A stretch of 22,500 bases of DNA. Origin: Theodoxus fluviatilis. Its lineage: Eukaryota; Mollusca; Gastropoda; Cycloneritida; Neritidae. The notes below the pieces were generated by a model that saw only the letters and a program-made list of their open reading frames with translations, was not told the DNA's origin and searched no databases. A program made the position numbers and the translations under genes. Of this stretch, positions 8,470 through 18,714 are shown one piece after another (the first letter of the stretch is position 1; every line of letters begins with the position of its first letter). The stretch is taken from NCBI GenBank assembly GCA_034096865.1, contig JAWQFJ010000464.1, forward strand, positions 58,041 through 80,540. The letters run 5' to 3'.

Positions 8470-9034
8470 GTTGTATTATAATCTTAGCAGAGGGGTAAAA
8501 CATCATCTGGTATCGGATAAGATCACTCGTAGTGCAATACTGTAATGAAGGTCACGTTTTACATCACAAACATGTGCGCTCCTCGTGAGGCACTATCTGA
8601 AGCCTTGTCGCTTTTATTCGTATCTCAAGTTGTAGAAATGACTTTATTTCGTAAGAAGTGTAGTTGAGTTGATGAAAAGATATGACAAATATGGTGTGTT
8701 TATGAGGATCTTGAATGTTCTGGTTAGATGATTTATCTTTTTTTATGCTTTTACAAGACTTAAATCTAAGCTCTTGTTGCCTTGAATTTTTTGCCAGGAT
8801 CACGCCGAATCTTCCAGATCCATAATTTCTTCTGCTTCTTGTCTGTGGGGAATTTGAAAAAGGACAGTCTGGAGTTCTCGTCATATCGATAATCTTTCTC
8901 GCAATAAGGAACACAGCAGTGTCTATGTGATGATGAAGCCTTCGGTTTCGCCATAGACGCTGGACGCCATTAAATTTGCGGACTTAGTCTCGTTTTCGAT
9001 TTCAAAATGGCCGCTGCGTGAATGACGTCCATGG
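8470..9034 (-). repeat. Right arm of THAP inverted repeat
   Basis: Reverse complement of 7489-8057 with scattered substitutions. It ends TGACGTCCATGG at 9034. Confidence 0.88.
8766..8954 (-). pseudogene. THAP-domain N-terminal half (right copy)
   Basis: A 62-codon ORF, the same length as the left copy and stopping at the same residue. It begins MAKPKASSSHRH and keeps CCVPYC and the KKLWIWKI block. Differences from the left copy are few: ENHDRY becomes EKDYRY, one I becomes F, and W becomes R before RDPGKKF. The RDPGKKF version with Arg (KIRRDPGKK) looks closer to a typical THAP helix. Intact reading over both arms, despite indels elsewhere in the arms, could hint at past selection, but 62 codons are too few to claim that. 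Confidence 0.72.
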
Positions 9035-9242
9035 ACTGAATAGCTGGCACCTCGAGATGGCAAGGAGATCAGACTAGGAGTTTGTAGTAGGGTTATGTCT
9101 GAACAGTTACGACAGGATGGATGTGCCAGCAGATGTGATAGGTGGAGGAATAGTTACAGATGTTGAGATTATGAAGGCGTTTGCATAGATTTTGACAAAC
9201 ACCCAAGTATATTGCTGAAGTGGCAATATTTTTCATGTGAAA
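9035..9242. other. Unassigned sequence
   Basis: No gene, repeat or RNA signal recognised between the THAP inverted repeat and the GCG microsatellite. Confidence 0.4.
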
Positions 9243-9278
<36 letters not shown>

Positions 9279-9300
9279 GTGGTGGTAGTGGTGGTCGTCG
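9243..9300. repeat. (GCG)11 then GGT/CGT microsatellite
   Basis: About eleven GCG triplets run into GGT, AGT and CGT triplets. The plus-strand open frame from 9237 (Ala then Val then Gly rich) is a product of this tract and is not supported as a gene. Confidence 0.93.
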
Positions 9301-9339
9301 TCGTCATTGTAGCCGTCGTGATTGTTATGGAGGGAGGTG

Positions 9340-9510
9340 GGGATGACGATGGTGGCGGTGGCGGCGGCGGAGGTAGTAGTGATTGCAGCACTGAGAATGA
9401 TTATTGTTCAACAAATAAAGTTAAAATGACGTGTGTGGACATGTCTAGATATGATTGCAATAGAAAGTGTGTTAATGGTGGTGGCGAGGGGGGCGGGGGG
9501 GGGGGGACGA
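9340..9510. repeat. G-rich tract with G6 and G12 runs
   Basis: GGTGGCGGTGGCGGCGGC triplets near 9350-9372, and later GAGGGGGGC followed by twelve G at 9495-9506. Several GG/GGG runs within a short distance could form G-quadruplexes. Confidence 0.8.
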
Positions 9511-11189
9511 ACAGTGGAAGATGCATCTATGGGGATGTGTTAATGGGATGGCGATAACAAACGGGGAACATGTGTCATGGAAATCGTGACGGAGGTGATG
9601 GCAGTATTACTGATGTGGGAACGGGAGCCAGAGTGTTCCTGGTTTTAGCACACTGACTAGATTTGAGGCATCAGTTGTTTCTATCATGGTAGCAGCGGCG
9701 GCGACTGTGGCTGTCTAAGCAATGATGATGATGGTTGTGGTAATGGTGACTATTGTGTTGATTGCTTTGGCTATTGTGGTTGTGGAGGCGGTAGTGGTGA
9801 CTGTGATGGTGATATTACTGGTGGGGGTAAACCTTACTTCAGCTGTCACGGGATTTCGGGTTGTGAAGGCAAAGGTGAAGAGAATGCGCAGAGGATAGGA
9901 GTGCGGTTTGGCGGCAATAAAAAGGAGGCCGATGTTGATGCTATGCGGCTGGAAGTGATGTTAGTTATTAACTTCATTGCCACTAATATTGTCGCTTATT
10001 CGGCATGGTAATGGTTTCCAAAGATGGGTTGAAAGCCATGATTAATTAAAAACATATATAATTCAGCAGGGCCTAAAGATCGATGAGGAGTGAAGGAGAC
10101 TGAGAGGTACGTTCAATGATGCATTTTGGCACTTACTTCTGGAGAGACTGTATGCGCTTTCAAAGGGAATTTACTCAGCTCTATGCCGTTACAATGATTG
10201 AGTCCCTACTATTTTTACTTTTGAATTTTTTTAACATTAAGACTACGAATTTTTGTATCTGTATTAGAATAGCAGCCACTTAATAGCATCAGTGTTCTGC
10301 ACTTTTACCACAATATGACAGAATGATGAGTCAATAAGCATGTGCGGTTTCTACGGAATTTACCACACGCGTTCACACGAACTCAAACACCTTATGTATA
10401 ATGAACGAACCCCGGGCACGAGCGAACGCGCACGCATTCACAGAACGCACATGTTTGAGTTTTGACGCCTGGCCTACCCAAGAGCTCAAACTAGTCTCAG
10501 TACAGAAATAGTCCTCAGTTATGCAATTCAGGCACTCTCGACAGACTTACCTTCTGCGCTGTTCCACTGTTCACTTTGTTTTTCAAAACATTTTCGCAGG
10601 GACTCGAATACCTTCGCCTCTGTGGCGTCCACGTTTTCCGCTTCGAAACTGGACAATTCTCAAGCTTTCAGCGCTTTGAGGAATCTCGTCGGTCAGTCCC
10701 ACTCCCGACGGCACCTGAGAACACTTTTGGATGAGAAGGAGAGAGACGGGAGAGGAAGAAAAAATAAACAAGTCCTTCCCCCTCCACTTCTCTGGTAGAA
10801 CAACGCAACCACAAGCTCGACTGCCACCAACAGAGAGGAAGAACTTTCGAGGCGTTAACTCGCCAGAGCACTATGTTCCGTCGTCTGGTGGAGCCACTGC
10901 TTGTAAAACTGCCCGACTTGAAGTCGGCTTTCCTTGTAGCTCTCCTGGCTGTGAAGGTAGCAAATGCTACGTTCACAGTCTGCTGAAGTGCCCGTTTATC
11001 CGCCTCGCGCTCTCTTTCTCTCTCACATCCCGGCGTTCCTCGATCCCGAGCAGCAGGCCTACACTGGTTTCCACACCACGCTCCAGGCGCGGGGACCAAT
11101 GAAAAGCAAGGGTGTCCACGCCGGGGCGGAGACGGGAGAGACCTCGCGTGGGCAGAGACCGTTAGTGGAAACGCCGTTACAACTTTGAA

Positions 11190-11190
<1 letters not shown>
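9511..11190. other. Gene-poor stretch with CpG-richer 10.5-11.2 kb
   Basis: 9.5-9.85 kb is G/T-rich with GATGATGATGATGG and GTGG triplets. From about 9.85 to 10.5 kb I see no feature. 10.5-11.2 kb has more CpG and long open frames on both strands, but their protein sequences (Ser/Arg-rich) match no family I know, and the minus-strand frame runs straight out of the neighbouring GA/TC microsatellite. A promoter or untranslated exon cannot be excluded. Confidence 0.4.
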
Positions 11191-11192
<2 letters not shown>

Positions 11193-11247
<55 letters not shown>

Positions 11248-11279
11248 AGAGAGAGACAGAGAGAGAGAGAGGCAGAGAG

Positions 11280-11320
<41 letters not shown>

Positions 11321-11362
11321 CAGAGAGAGCGAGCGATAGAGCGAGCGATAGAGCGAGCGAGC

Positions 11363-11400
<38 letters not shown>

Positions 11401-11650
11401 GAGACAGACAGACAGATAGACAGACAGAAAGAGAGACATAAAGAGAGACATAGAGAGAGAAAGAGAGACAGAGATAAACAAATTGGGAGGGAGGGAAGGA
11501 AGGAGATAGAGATAGAGAGAGAGAGACAGATAGACAGACAGAAAGAGAGACATAGAGAGAGAAAGAGAGACAGAGATAAACAAATTGGGAGGGAGGGAAG
11601 GAAGGAGATAGATAGAGAGAGAGAGAGACGGACAGCTAGACAGACAACCA
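11193..11650. repeat. GA/GACA/GATA purine tract with 102-bp duplication
   Basis: Over 450 bp of purine-dominated (GA)n mixed with GACA, GATA, GCGA and GGCA units. A segment with AGATAAACAAATTGGGAGGG occurs twice, at about 11473 and 11575 (spacing 102 bp). The surrounding sequence is nearly identical, so a 102-bp tandem duplication is embedded. The pure purine strand could adopt triplex (H-DNA). Confidence 0.93.
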
Positions 11651-11689
11651 GGCAGCCAGACAAACAGTGAGTGATGGAGTTAATGAAAG

Positions 11690-11690
<1 letters not shown>

Positions 11691-11758
<68 letters not shown>

Positions 11759-11958
11759 AGATAGAGAAAGTTAGAGCAAGTGACTGAGAGTTCGTGAAAG
11801 TGAGAGGGAGAGAGAGATAGTGAGAGAGTTAGTGAAAGAGATAGAGAAAGAGAGTTAGTGAAAGAGAGCGTTAGTGAAAGAGAGAGTTAGAGAGAGAGCG
11901 AGAGAGAGCTAGAGAGAGAGAGAGCTAGAGAGAGAGAGATAGAGAGAGAGAGAAAGCT

Positions 11959-11989
<31 letters not shown>

Positions 11990-11990
11990 T
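11691..11990. repeat. (TA)17-(GA)12-G10 tract and cryptic GA/GTTA repeat
   Basis: TA units 11691-11724 pass straight into GA units 11725-11748 and a G run. A 230-bp purine-rich field follows, with recurrent AGAGTTAGTGAAAGAGA and AGAGAGCTAGAGAGA words. It is a second, older expansion next to the one at 11193. Confidence 0.9.
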
Positions 11991-12965
11991 TTATGGTGGA
12001 GGAAGAGGAAAACGATTCAACAGAGTAAAAGATGATGGTTGCAGTGAATCCTGTCCAGGACCGGGCATATGCTTAAAGAGCAAAGGAAAATCACTCCCGG
12101 GCGATCGATAATGGAGCAGGCAATTAAATAGATTGACGTACTTATGAAACGGGAGGATGAGTCCTATGATTGACGCAGCGCTGCCGTCTAGCTGTCTTGG
12201 TCTGATCAGAATGGGTTCCCATGACTCCACTGAGGTTTGCAGCTTGCATGCGTCCGACCTGCCTTTCATGCCGGCAAAATGGAAGCAACACCATTCAACG
12301 TCTGCAGTCGACTGACGAGTATCTGTCATTACCAGCAGTTCGCTGTTGTTAGCGCCCGTTCTAGAATGAGAAACGAAAGGCAAAAACTAATTACGATAGC
12401 TTAGGCCTCTTCCTGCATGGCCCCTGCCTTCCTTTCTTGCGCAGACCCAGATTGCTGCTCACACTGCATTGGCGGTAGTTAGCTCCGGTCGCTGACAGTA
12501 ATTGCCGTCAAAACACTGTACGTGACATCGACAGTCTACCCTGCAACAAACAAACAACGATTGTTGCTATTTTTTCTCCTGGCCTTTAAAGGTCTAACGT
12601 CTGACTGCATGTCGTGGTTATTCATTTTCACGCTAAACCGTTGACTCTATGGGGGGGGTTTTCATTCATGTGTGGCCACTTTTTTAAGAAATCTGTCAGA
12701 CGTGCTGATGTTCATTTTCAAATTCAAAATCAGCAGCTATTCGGTGTAGCATCCTAGCATTTTGATTTCGGCTTTTGTCATCTTTTCAGGCGCCACAGAC
12801 TGGCGTGGTGATGGGTGTATGCAACCCACTTAATGACGTTAGATGCAAGACTATCACAGTGCTCATCGCTGTTTTTCTGAATACTCAGTGTCAAGGTATT
12901 GCTGTAGGAAAATGAGATAGACGGGATAAAAGAAAAACAGTTATTACCAATGCAGTTTTACATCT
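11991..12965. other. Unassigned sequence
   Basis: No supported gene. The 130-codon minus-strand open frame at 11991-12383 starts in ordinary sequence and matches nothing I recognise. A small hairpin, AACAACGATTGTTG, sits near 12555. No repeat family is shared with the rest of the window. Confidence 0.4.
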
Positions 12966-13318
<353 letters not shown>

Positions 13319-13398
13319 GTGGTCTGTCCCTGGGTAGTTAAGAGGACATGTACTCCTACCCTCTGCCATGATATAATGTTTTTGTCGCATTTAAACCT

Positions 13399-14290
13399 AC
13401 GATATGCCCGTAACTGGACTACCAGCTGCAACGGAAGCCGCGCTGACAACTCTCATCGAAACGCCGGGGCTCCTGTCCTGGCAAGTTGTTGAAGAAGACC
13501 CAGTAACGGTCTTCAAGCACCAGGACTGCCAACACTTGCTCAGAGCACTATTAAATTGAATTGCCTATGATGTAGCGCTAAATGTGTCCTATCTTATTGT
13601 GTCTTTCTGAACTGACTCCATAACTTGAGCAATGTGATTGCGTTAATTAATGTTGAACTTCTTGTACGTTTCTGTTTTTGTATGTATGTATTATGTTTTT
13701 GCCACCGACAAAACGAATTTCCTTGTACAATGAGGACAATAAAGTATCTTGCATCTTGTATCTACTGTCACCGCAAGCCTCCCAGCCAACGTCGACGAGA
13801 CCATCAGCGTCGCATGAACTACCAGCAGAGGTTAGAGTACACTTCTTCAGGTTCAGAGCCTAGATGTGCAGATGATATTAACTTTTTAAGCAACACTGAT
13901 CAAAATACTGCAACTGTTGAAGTAGAAGCTGAGAATGCTCCGGTCGTGTCAGACAAAGTACCGCGTGCAGCACGACCTACGCCTGCAAGTGCAGTAGCAC
14001 GATAATTCACGCCCACCTAGTGTGTCACCTGCGTTGTGCTGCAGCCGTGTCAGAGGGCGAGGACTGTGCAATCGCAGCTGTGGATTGCTCCGAGATGGCA
14101 GAGACGGTTGCGGAGGTGGAGGCTGGATCTGAGAAGGATGAAGGCAGCGAGGAGGCAACACTTGATATGCTTCAGAAGAGGTTCGAAAAGCTCTTTTAAA
14201 AATCTGGAAGAAGATCGTCACAGACGTCTGCGCAGTGTTGTGAATAGCTGTGTGTTCACCTCTGCATCTGAAAAGCCGTCTCCAGCACCA
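13399..14290 (+). pseudogene. ORF1/gag-like remnant, interrupted
   Basis: A short frame starts MPVTGLPAATEAAL, continues TLIETPGLLSWQVVEEDPV, and stops where retroposon copy B begins. Beyond copy B, at about 13768, coding resumes with YCHRKPPSQRRRDHQRRMNY. This basic motif is of the kind I associate with ORF1/gag-like proteins of invertebrate retroelements. A Ser/Thr/Ala/Glu-rich region follows to a stop near 14005. A second frame (about 14041-14200) gives an acidic segment, VDCSEMAETVAEVEAG, then ATLDMLQKRFEKLF and a stop. Read together, this is one gene with a 220-bp insertion and at least one frameshift. Nucleic-acid binding for the basic segment is inference, and the family assignment is tentative. 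Confidence 0.42.
13549..13768 (+). mobile_element. CR1/L2-like retroposon 3' tail, copy B
   Basis: The inverted counterpart of copies A and C. It begins TATTAAATTGAATTGCC, includes GATGTAGCGCTAAATGTGTC and TTCTTGTACGTTTCTG, and ends GAGGACAATAAAGTATCTTG plus CATCTTGTATC tail units. It lacks about 100 bp in the middle that copies A and C retain. It sits within coding-like sequence, so it inserted after that sequence arrived. Confidence 0.87.
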
Positions 14291-14705
14291 TGAACCCCCA
14301 AAGAGCAGGGACAGTACAACATACCACTCCTCGACAGGACCGATGCAGACCATGCAGCGCCAGACCAGCTCCATCTCGGACCGATACGATGGGTACAGCA
14401 GAGAGGAACAGAGCGGAATCTCGTAGGCGGGAAAGCGGCAGGCCAGCGGACAGATCACCTATGAGAAGATTCCTCAGATCGAGTCGACGATAGATTGTGC
14501 TGACCGGATCAGGGTGGCGGTGATCAAGAACGTGCCAGTGATCCATCTTTTCCATCTCAGATACATGGCAGAGACAGCCAGATACGCGTCACCCGCTACC
14601 CGCCCGAACACTGTGGTCTACTACCTGCTGTCAACCAGTGAACCCGACGCACCTCCACTCAACGCACGCGCTTGCAGTGGCGAAAAGGGGAGTGACGGAC
14701 AGACG
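14291..14705 (+). pseudogene. Unidentified coding-like fragment with one stop
   Basis: In the frame starting at positions divisible by three, the sequence reads SRDSTTYHSSTG, then SSISDRYDGYSREEQSGIS, a stop at about 14427, then ASGQITYEKIPQIESTIDC, RIRVAVIKNVPVIHLFHLRY and NTVVYYLLSTSEPDAPPLN. Composition is protein-like and open apart from the single stop, but I recognise no domain. It ends where dispersed-repeat copy 2 starts. It could therefore be the end of a coding region whose 3' untranslated part is that repeat. Whether it joins the upstream ORF1-like remnant cannot be decided. Confidence 0.35.
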
Positions 14706-14985
14706 CATTCTGTGAACATGAGTCAGTAGTGACTCTGGCGCAGTTCGCAATGAATGCGTAGTAGACTTGACCCTTCGCATTACAGCATTGCGCCAAAAAT
14801 AGCTCGCTCCGGATACTAGTTTTTCCACGTTTTACAGAAATCATTCAGATGTCAAAACTTGTTTCCATTTCAACACAAACATTTTATTTTATCGAGTAAA
14901 CGCTTGTTTATTGCCCAAACAAGCGTAAGTTATGAGTTTTGTGCGAAACAGTCTCCGAACTACTTTAACGGCGGATGTCAGGGAG

Positions 14986-15760
14986 CAGAGGGCCTGTAGC
15001 GGTCAAAATAGTAACCCGTGAAAAACAGTACCCGGAAGTCATCGCAGAGTTATCTGCGAGGGACGTGCTTTATGCAATTTACCGCTCCTGCACCTGTTCT
15101 TCGCATGGAATATATTCCGACAAACGACGCATTAGTTGCTTTACGAGGTTTTGGTGCATTTGTGTAGTTTAACACATGATGTAGCGTTCAAAAAAGTTTT
15201 TCCCCGTGTAAAGCCGTCTCCCCTGCCGGAAATAATATGGGAGTCACCTCCCTGTAGTCTGTTTGTAGTCTGGTTTTATAAAACGCGACCGTTGACTGAC
15301 TTGGCACGCCCGGGGAGTTATGCTAAGATCCGGCCGCGTAAATATATCTGCGTTTTGTGACAAACGTCTTGCTCGGCGGTACTGTACTCCATGCACCTTA
15401 ACGGTGCGCGTGATTCGGGTGTAATCTTAAGCTAAACGACGTTCCGAATGTTTCCGACTTCGACCATTTCAGCAGCGCCAATAAACGTCGTTTAGCTTAA
15501 GATTACACCCGAATCACGCGCACCGTTAAGGTGCATGGAGTACAGTACCGCCGAGAAAGACGTTTGTCACAAAACGCAGATATATTTACGCGGCCGGATC
15601 TTAGCATAACTCCCCGGGCGTGCCAAGTCAGTCAGGCGGAGTGGCGGGTGCCGTCTCTTTTTAGAGTGGAATTCTCAGCACGTCCCTCGCAGATAACTCT
15701 GCGATGACTTCCGGGTACTGTTTTTCACGGGTTACTATTTTGACCGCTACAGGGCCTCTG
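14986..15760. mobile_element. 775-bp fold-back element with 84-bp TIRs
   Basis: The outer inverted repeats 14986-15069 and 15677-15760 are 84 bp with a single mismatch, starting CAGAGG(G/C)CCTGTAGCGG. An inner palindrome (15293-15634) follows after a 223-bp left spacer and a 42-bp right spacer. The whole therefore folds as one long hairpin with an asymmetric bulge. The element interrupts dispersed-repeat copy 2 while copy 1 is continuous, which shows it moved in. The CAG start is shared by some hAT elements, but no 8-bp target duplication is seen. CAGA and CCTCT also occur at the copy 1 site, so the exact ends are uncertain by a few bases. It has no coding capacity. Confidence 0.85.
15293..15634. 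repeat. 342-bp near-perfect palindrome
   Basis: Arms 15293-15443 and 15484-15634 are 151 bp each with one mismatch (GTCTTGCTCGG against GTCTTTCTCGG); the loop is 40 bp. Any transcript would fold into a long double-stranded hairpin suited to Dicer. Such near-identity implies recent formation, ongoing correction, or an assembly artefact. Confidence 0.93.
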
Positions 15761-15885
15761 TGCGTTTCTGTGTGTGTGCGTGTGACCTCCATTTGAATAT
15801 TTCGGATGGAATCCTTCCATCACATGATATGAACTGTGCTAGAGACTCTTTCGCCTGCAGGCAAAGTCTCTAGTGGACTAGAATG

Positions 15886-16078
15886 GGACAGACGCTGAGA
15901 TAGCAACAGCCAGGGCAGAATGTGTGTTACTGATCGCTGGAGGCTGTTGTTCAGAAATGTCGCGCTGCAGACAAGACTTGCTGCAGTCTTGATGACACTG
16001 TCCTTATTGCTTTTTTGGGTGGTGGTGGTGGTTTGTTCATATATTGTAACAGGCCCGAGACCTATATTCAACAAACAA

Positions 16079-16083
<5 letters not shown>
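15886..16083. other. Unassigned sequence
   Basis: Short open frames only; no recognisable feature between the dispersed repeat and the TC microsatellite. Confidence 0.4.

Positions 16084-16147
<64 letters not shown>
16084..16147. repeat. (TC)32 microsatellite
   Basis: Uninterrupted TC dinucleotides, followed by CGGATACACACAGAGACGCG. Confidence 0.97.
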
Positions 16148-16150
<3 letters not shown>

Positions 16151-16270
16151 TACACACAGAGACGCGAGTGCGCATGCGAGAGAAAGAGAAAAAGGGGAAG
16201 GGGGATGGGGGCGCATTACTTACGCTGAAAAACTCAATTAGTGTTGATGGCGAACCCACAGCCCCACATC

Positions 16271-16500
16271 TCAGATGCGTTGACCTGCTGCAGATGGAGT
16301 TGGAAACAAATGGGCGTATCATGGCCTCAGATGCGTTGACCTGCTGCAGATGGAGTTGGAATAAAATGGGCGTATCATGGCCTCAGATGCGTTGACCTGC
16401 TGCAGATGGAGTTGGAATAAAATGGGCGTATCATGGCCTCAGATGCGTTGACCTGCTGCAGATAGAGTTGGAATAAAATGGGCGTATCATGGCCTCAGAT
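16271..16500. repeat. 56-bp minisatellite, four copies
   Basis: The landmark TCAGATGCGTTGACCTGCTG starts at 16271, 16327, 16383 and 16439; a fifth partial start (TCAGAT) is at 16495. Units are nearly identical: the first has GGAAACAAATGGG where others have GGAATAAAATGGG, and the fourth has CAGATAG for CAGATGG. The 56-bp period is not a multiple of three, so it is not a protein repeat. Confidence 0.95.
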
Positions 16501-17784
16501 TTGTTGAGGAAAATGCATCACATTATTTTGCACGGAAAGAAGGAAACAGTAGTACTTTGTCTCAGTTTTCAGGTATTTCATTCTGGCAAAAACACGAGGG
16601 TGTGTGCTTACTTATGAGATATAGCATTTCGGTACAAACAACGAGGGACTAAGTCCTTATTTTAGACATATAAAGTTCCCTGCCAGTCTGCTGGTACACC
16701 CACTCTACATTTTGCGTTAAAAAACCCGCTGAATCAAGAATAAAGAAAAACGAGTCAGCTTGTTAGAAGGCACTCTAATGGACTTGATATTTTAAAAAAC
16801 TGGATTTCTTGCACTATGTTTACACCGAGGTAGCGTGGATTTTGCACAGATCGATGTGAAATTCCTCTGGCTCACGGGAAAAGGGAGTGGGCCACTCTGC
16901 GGTGGAGGTACTTCCACGCACCAAGCGCGTTTCGCACGTGCGAAAGGAGGGTCGTGGTCCTGGTGCCTTCCCACGCCGTCTGCAAGAGGCGGATATTGTG
17001 CGGAAATTAGCGCTGTTTTAACGGACACGAGATCTGTTTTATCGAAGAGCTGATGGAGGACCCCCCCTCCCCTCCCCCTCCCTGACCTCCTCGCAAAGAC
17101 CACTGCACCCAGGACGCACTGTCGATCGAATCGTGGACGGAAAGACCAGCCTCCAGTGTGGCTCGTGTAACAATGTTTGCGTAGACTGACTTCCATGCAG
17201 ACGCTAAGCATTGGACTAATGAAGAATGGAAGAAATGAAGACTGCATCGAACTAGAGCCCAGTGAGACTGCTACAGGCTTAATGTCTGAAAAGTGCTGTC
17301 CTCTTCAAAGCTCTCCAGCACTCTCTAGGGCACTCATGTCGACTTCGGTTTCTGTGTTAAGCGTGCGCGTTGCTGCTTTGAAATCCCGGTGACAACGACA
17401 GAGTGTGATTGTTCTGTTCGCTTTCGATCCTGTCGGTCCAGAGGGGGGTTTTCGAAGGCATTCCTGAATTCCAAAGTCTCACTGGAATGGGAATCAAGAC
17501 CACCGCCCAGTAGGCAGTTACACACCTTAAAATGATTATAATATGTGATGGTGGTTGGGGGGATGAGTGGGGGTTCACCGTGGTGTTATTGACACCCTCT
17601 CGTATCAAGAGGACAAGGCAGGTTGGGCGACGAGACGTTTTATTTACGTACACCAAGAAGGCAGACTGAAAATCAATAAAATAAGAAAGTGTCACTATTC
17701 AGTCTGAAAATCATTAAAAAGTACAAAATGCAAAGAAAAAAATAAAACAGACATCACAACATGGGTCACTGACGGGTGCCGAGT
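16501..17784. other. Unassigned sequence
   Basis: About 1.3 kb without a supported gene. Open frames of 70-150 codons overlap on both strands around 16.8-17.4 kb, and none shows a domain I recognise. A C-run (CCCCCCTCCCCTCCCCCTCC) lies at about 17061-17080 and could form a quadruplex on the opposite strand. Confidence 0.4.
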
Positions 17785-17889
17785 AATTGCAAACCATTAG
17801 ATGTTTCAATCATCTCAATTGCATGATCATGACTTTATGCAAACCATTAGACCTTTATTTCACAGGGTCATAAGTGCATGATCATGAGT
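17785..17889. repeat. Two-copy imperfect tandem repeat (~52 bp)
   Basis: TGCAAACCATTAGA occurs at 17788 and 17838; GCATGATCATGA occurs at 17821 and 17876. The order is the same in both, giving two diverged units of about 51-55 bp. Confidence 0.7.
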
Positions 17890-17920
17890 ATTTGTATCAC
17901 TGCCCAATTAGTGACCAATC

Positions 17921-18031
<111 letters not shown>

Positions 18032-18062
18032 GAGGACAGCAAATATAAAATGCCACAATTAG

Positions 18063-18660
18063 TAACAAAGTTCTACCAAAGCATCATTGAACTTCAAAGT
18101 AACTGACTACAGTGTGCAACACTAAAACAACCTGACCACTCTGTGCAACACTATTGCAATAGCTAGAACAAGGTGTTAGCTATAATAGAATCTACTGATC
18201 AGAAAGCAACCTGAGTATACTGGGTACCACTATTTCAACCTGAACAGCTTAATCCTAACACAAGTCCTATGACGCATCACTGAACTTTAGAATAAGCAAA
18301 ATACACAATAGTCCCATAGCTCTCAGCACATGCCTACCAGTCCTAGCAGAGCATTAGTAAACTTTAAAGTAACTGCTCACAACTACCTCACAATCAGATA
18401 GAATACAGCGTCTTTAAGCTTAGCATCAAAATCTAAATATAGCACAATCATCTTCCTTTAAACTCTAACTGTAGTTCACAAGATTTGAGTAGTAAGCCTG
18501 CAAGTTTACAAAGTAACTAAATAGAATCGCAAAAATACTTGAGTCTAGACTAAGGCTTAACAGCTACACACAAGTGACAGGTTGCACTTAGAAATAAAGT
18601 AACACCAAGACCTAACGTTGCACAGATACGTTAGCACATCCTATCAAGCATGAGCAATAA
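18063..18660. repeat. Degenerate G-poor repeat field
   Basis: A loosely recurring motif of the form GCATCA-TGAACTTYAAAGTAA is seen near 18080, 18275 and 18350, with GTGCAACACTA twice near 18114-18150. The plus strand is strongly poor in G. It looks like an old tandem array or an internal part of a mobile element. No coding signal. Confidence 0.4.
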
Positions 18661-18714
18661 ATGTTTTCCCTCTTACCTTGTGTTTCTGCTACCGCATCGC
18701 GAAGTACCGGAATA

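Larger units (their letters stand above)
7489..9034. mobile_element. Long inverted repeat with paired THAP half-domains
   Basis: A 1546-bp inverted repeat has arms 7489-8057 and 8470-9034 and a 412-bp spacer. Arm similarity is high throughout, with scattered substitutions and small indels, and begins CCAT(A/G)GACGT(T/C)ATTCACG. Both arms carry the same short ORF encoding the first half of a THAP domain, oriented towards the centre. THAP domains form the DNA-binding N-terminus of P-element-type transposases and of host THAP proteins. The structure is either a fold-back/TIR element that captured a THAP exon, or an inverted duplication of one. No target duplication is visible. Confidence 0.8.
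14708..15885 (+). repeat. Dispersed repeat, copy 2 (split by fold-back)
   Basis: Its left part, 14708-14985, and right part, 15779-15885, match the uninterrupted copy at 7063-7461 in the same orientation. The right part keeps the CTAGAGAC...GTCTCTAG hairpin at 15839-15873 and ends ACTAGAATG, as in copy 1. The intervening 14986-15760 is absent from copy 1. Confidence 0.83.

Noticed and set aside
9237..9557. 106-codon Ala/Val/Gly-rich frame
   Set aside because: It starts in the GCG microsatellite and follows triplet repeats. The remaining part has no known motif.
10668..11670. Ser/Leu-rich and Arg/Glu-rich open frames of 160-331 codons
   Set aside because: They are translations of the GA/TC/GACA tract with no non-repetitive domain that I recognise.
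16271..16500. CRISPR-like array
   Set aside because: Units are contiguous tandem copies with no spacers, and the DNA is eukaryotic.
16792..17247. 151-codon minus-strand ORF as a gene
   Set aside because: No domain, start context or exon signals; overlapping frames on the other strand are equally open.
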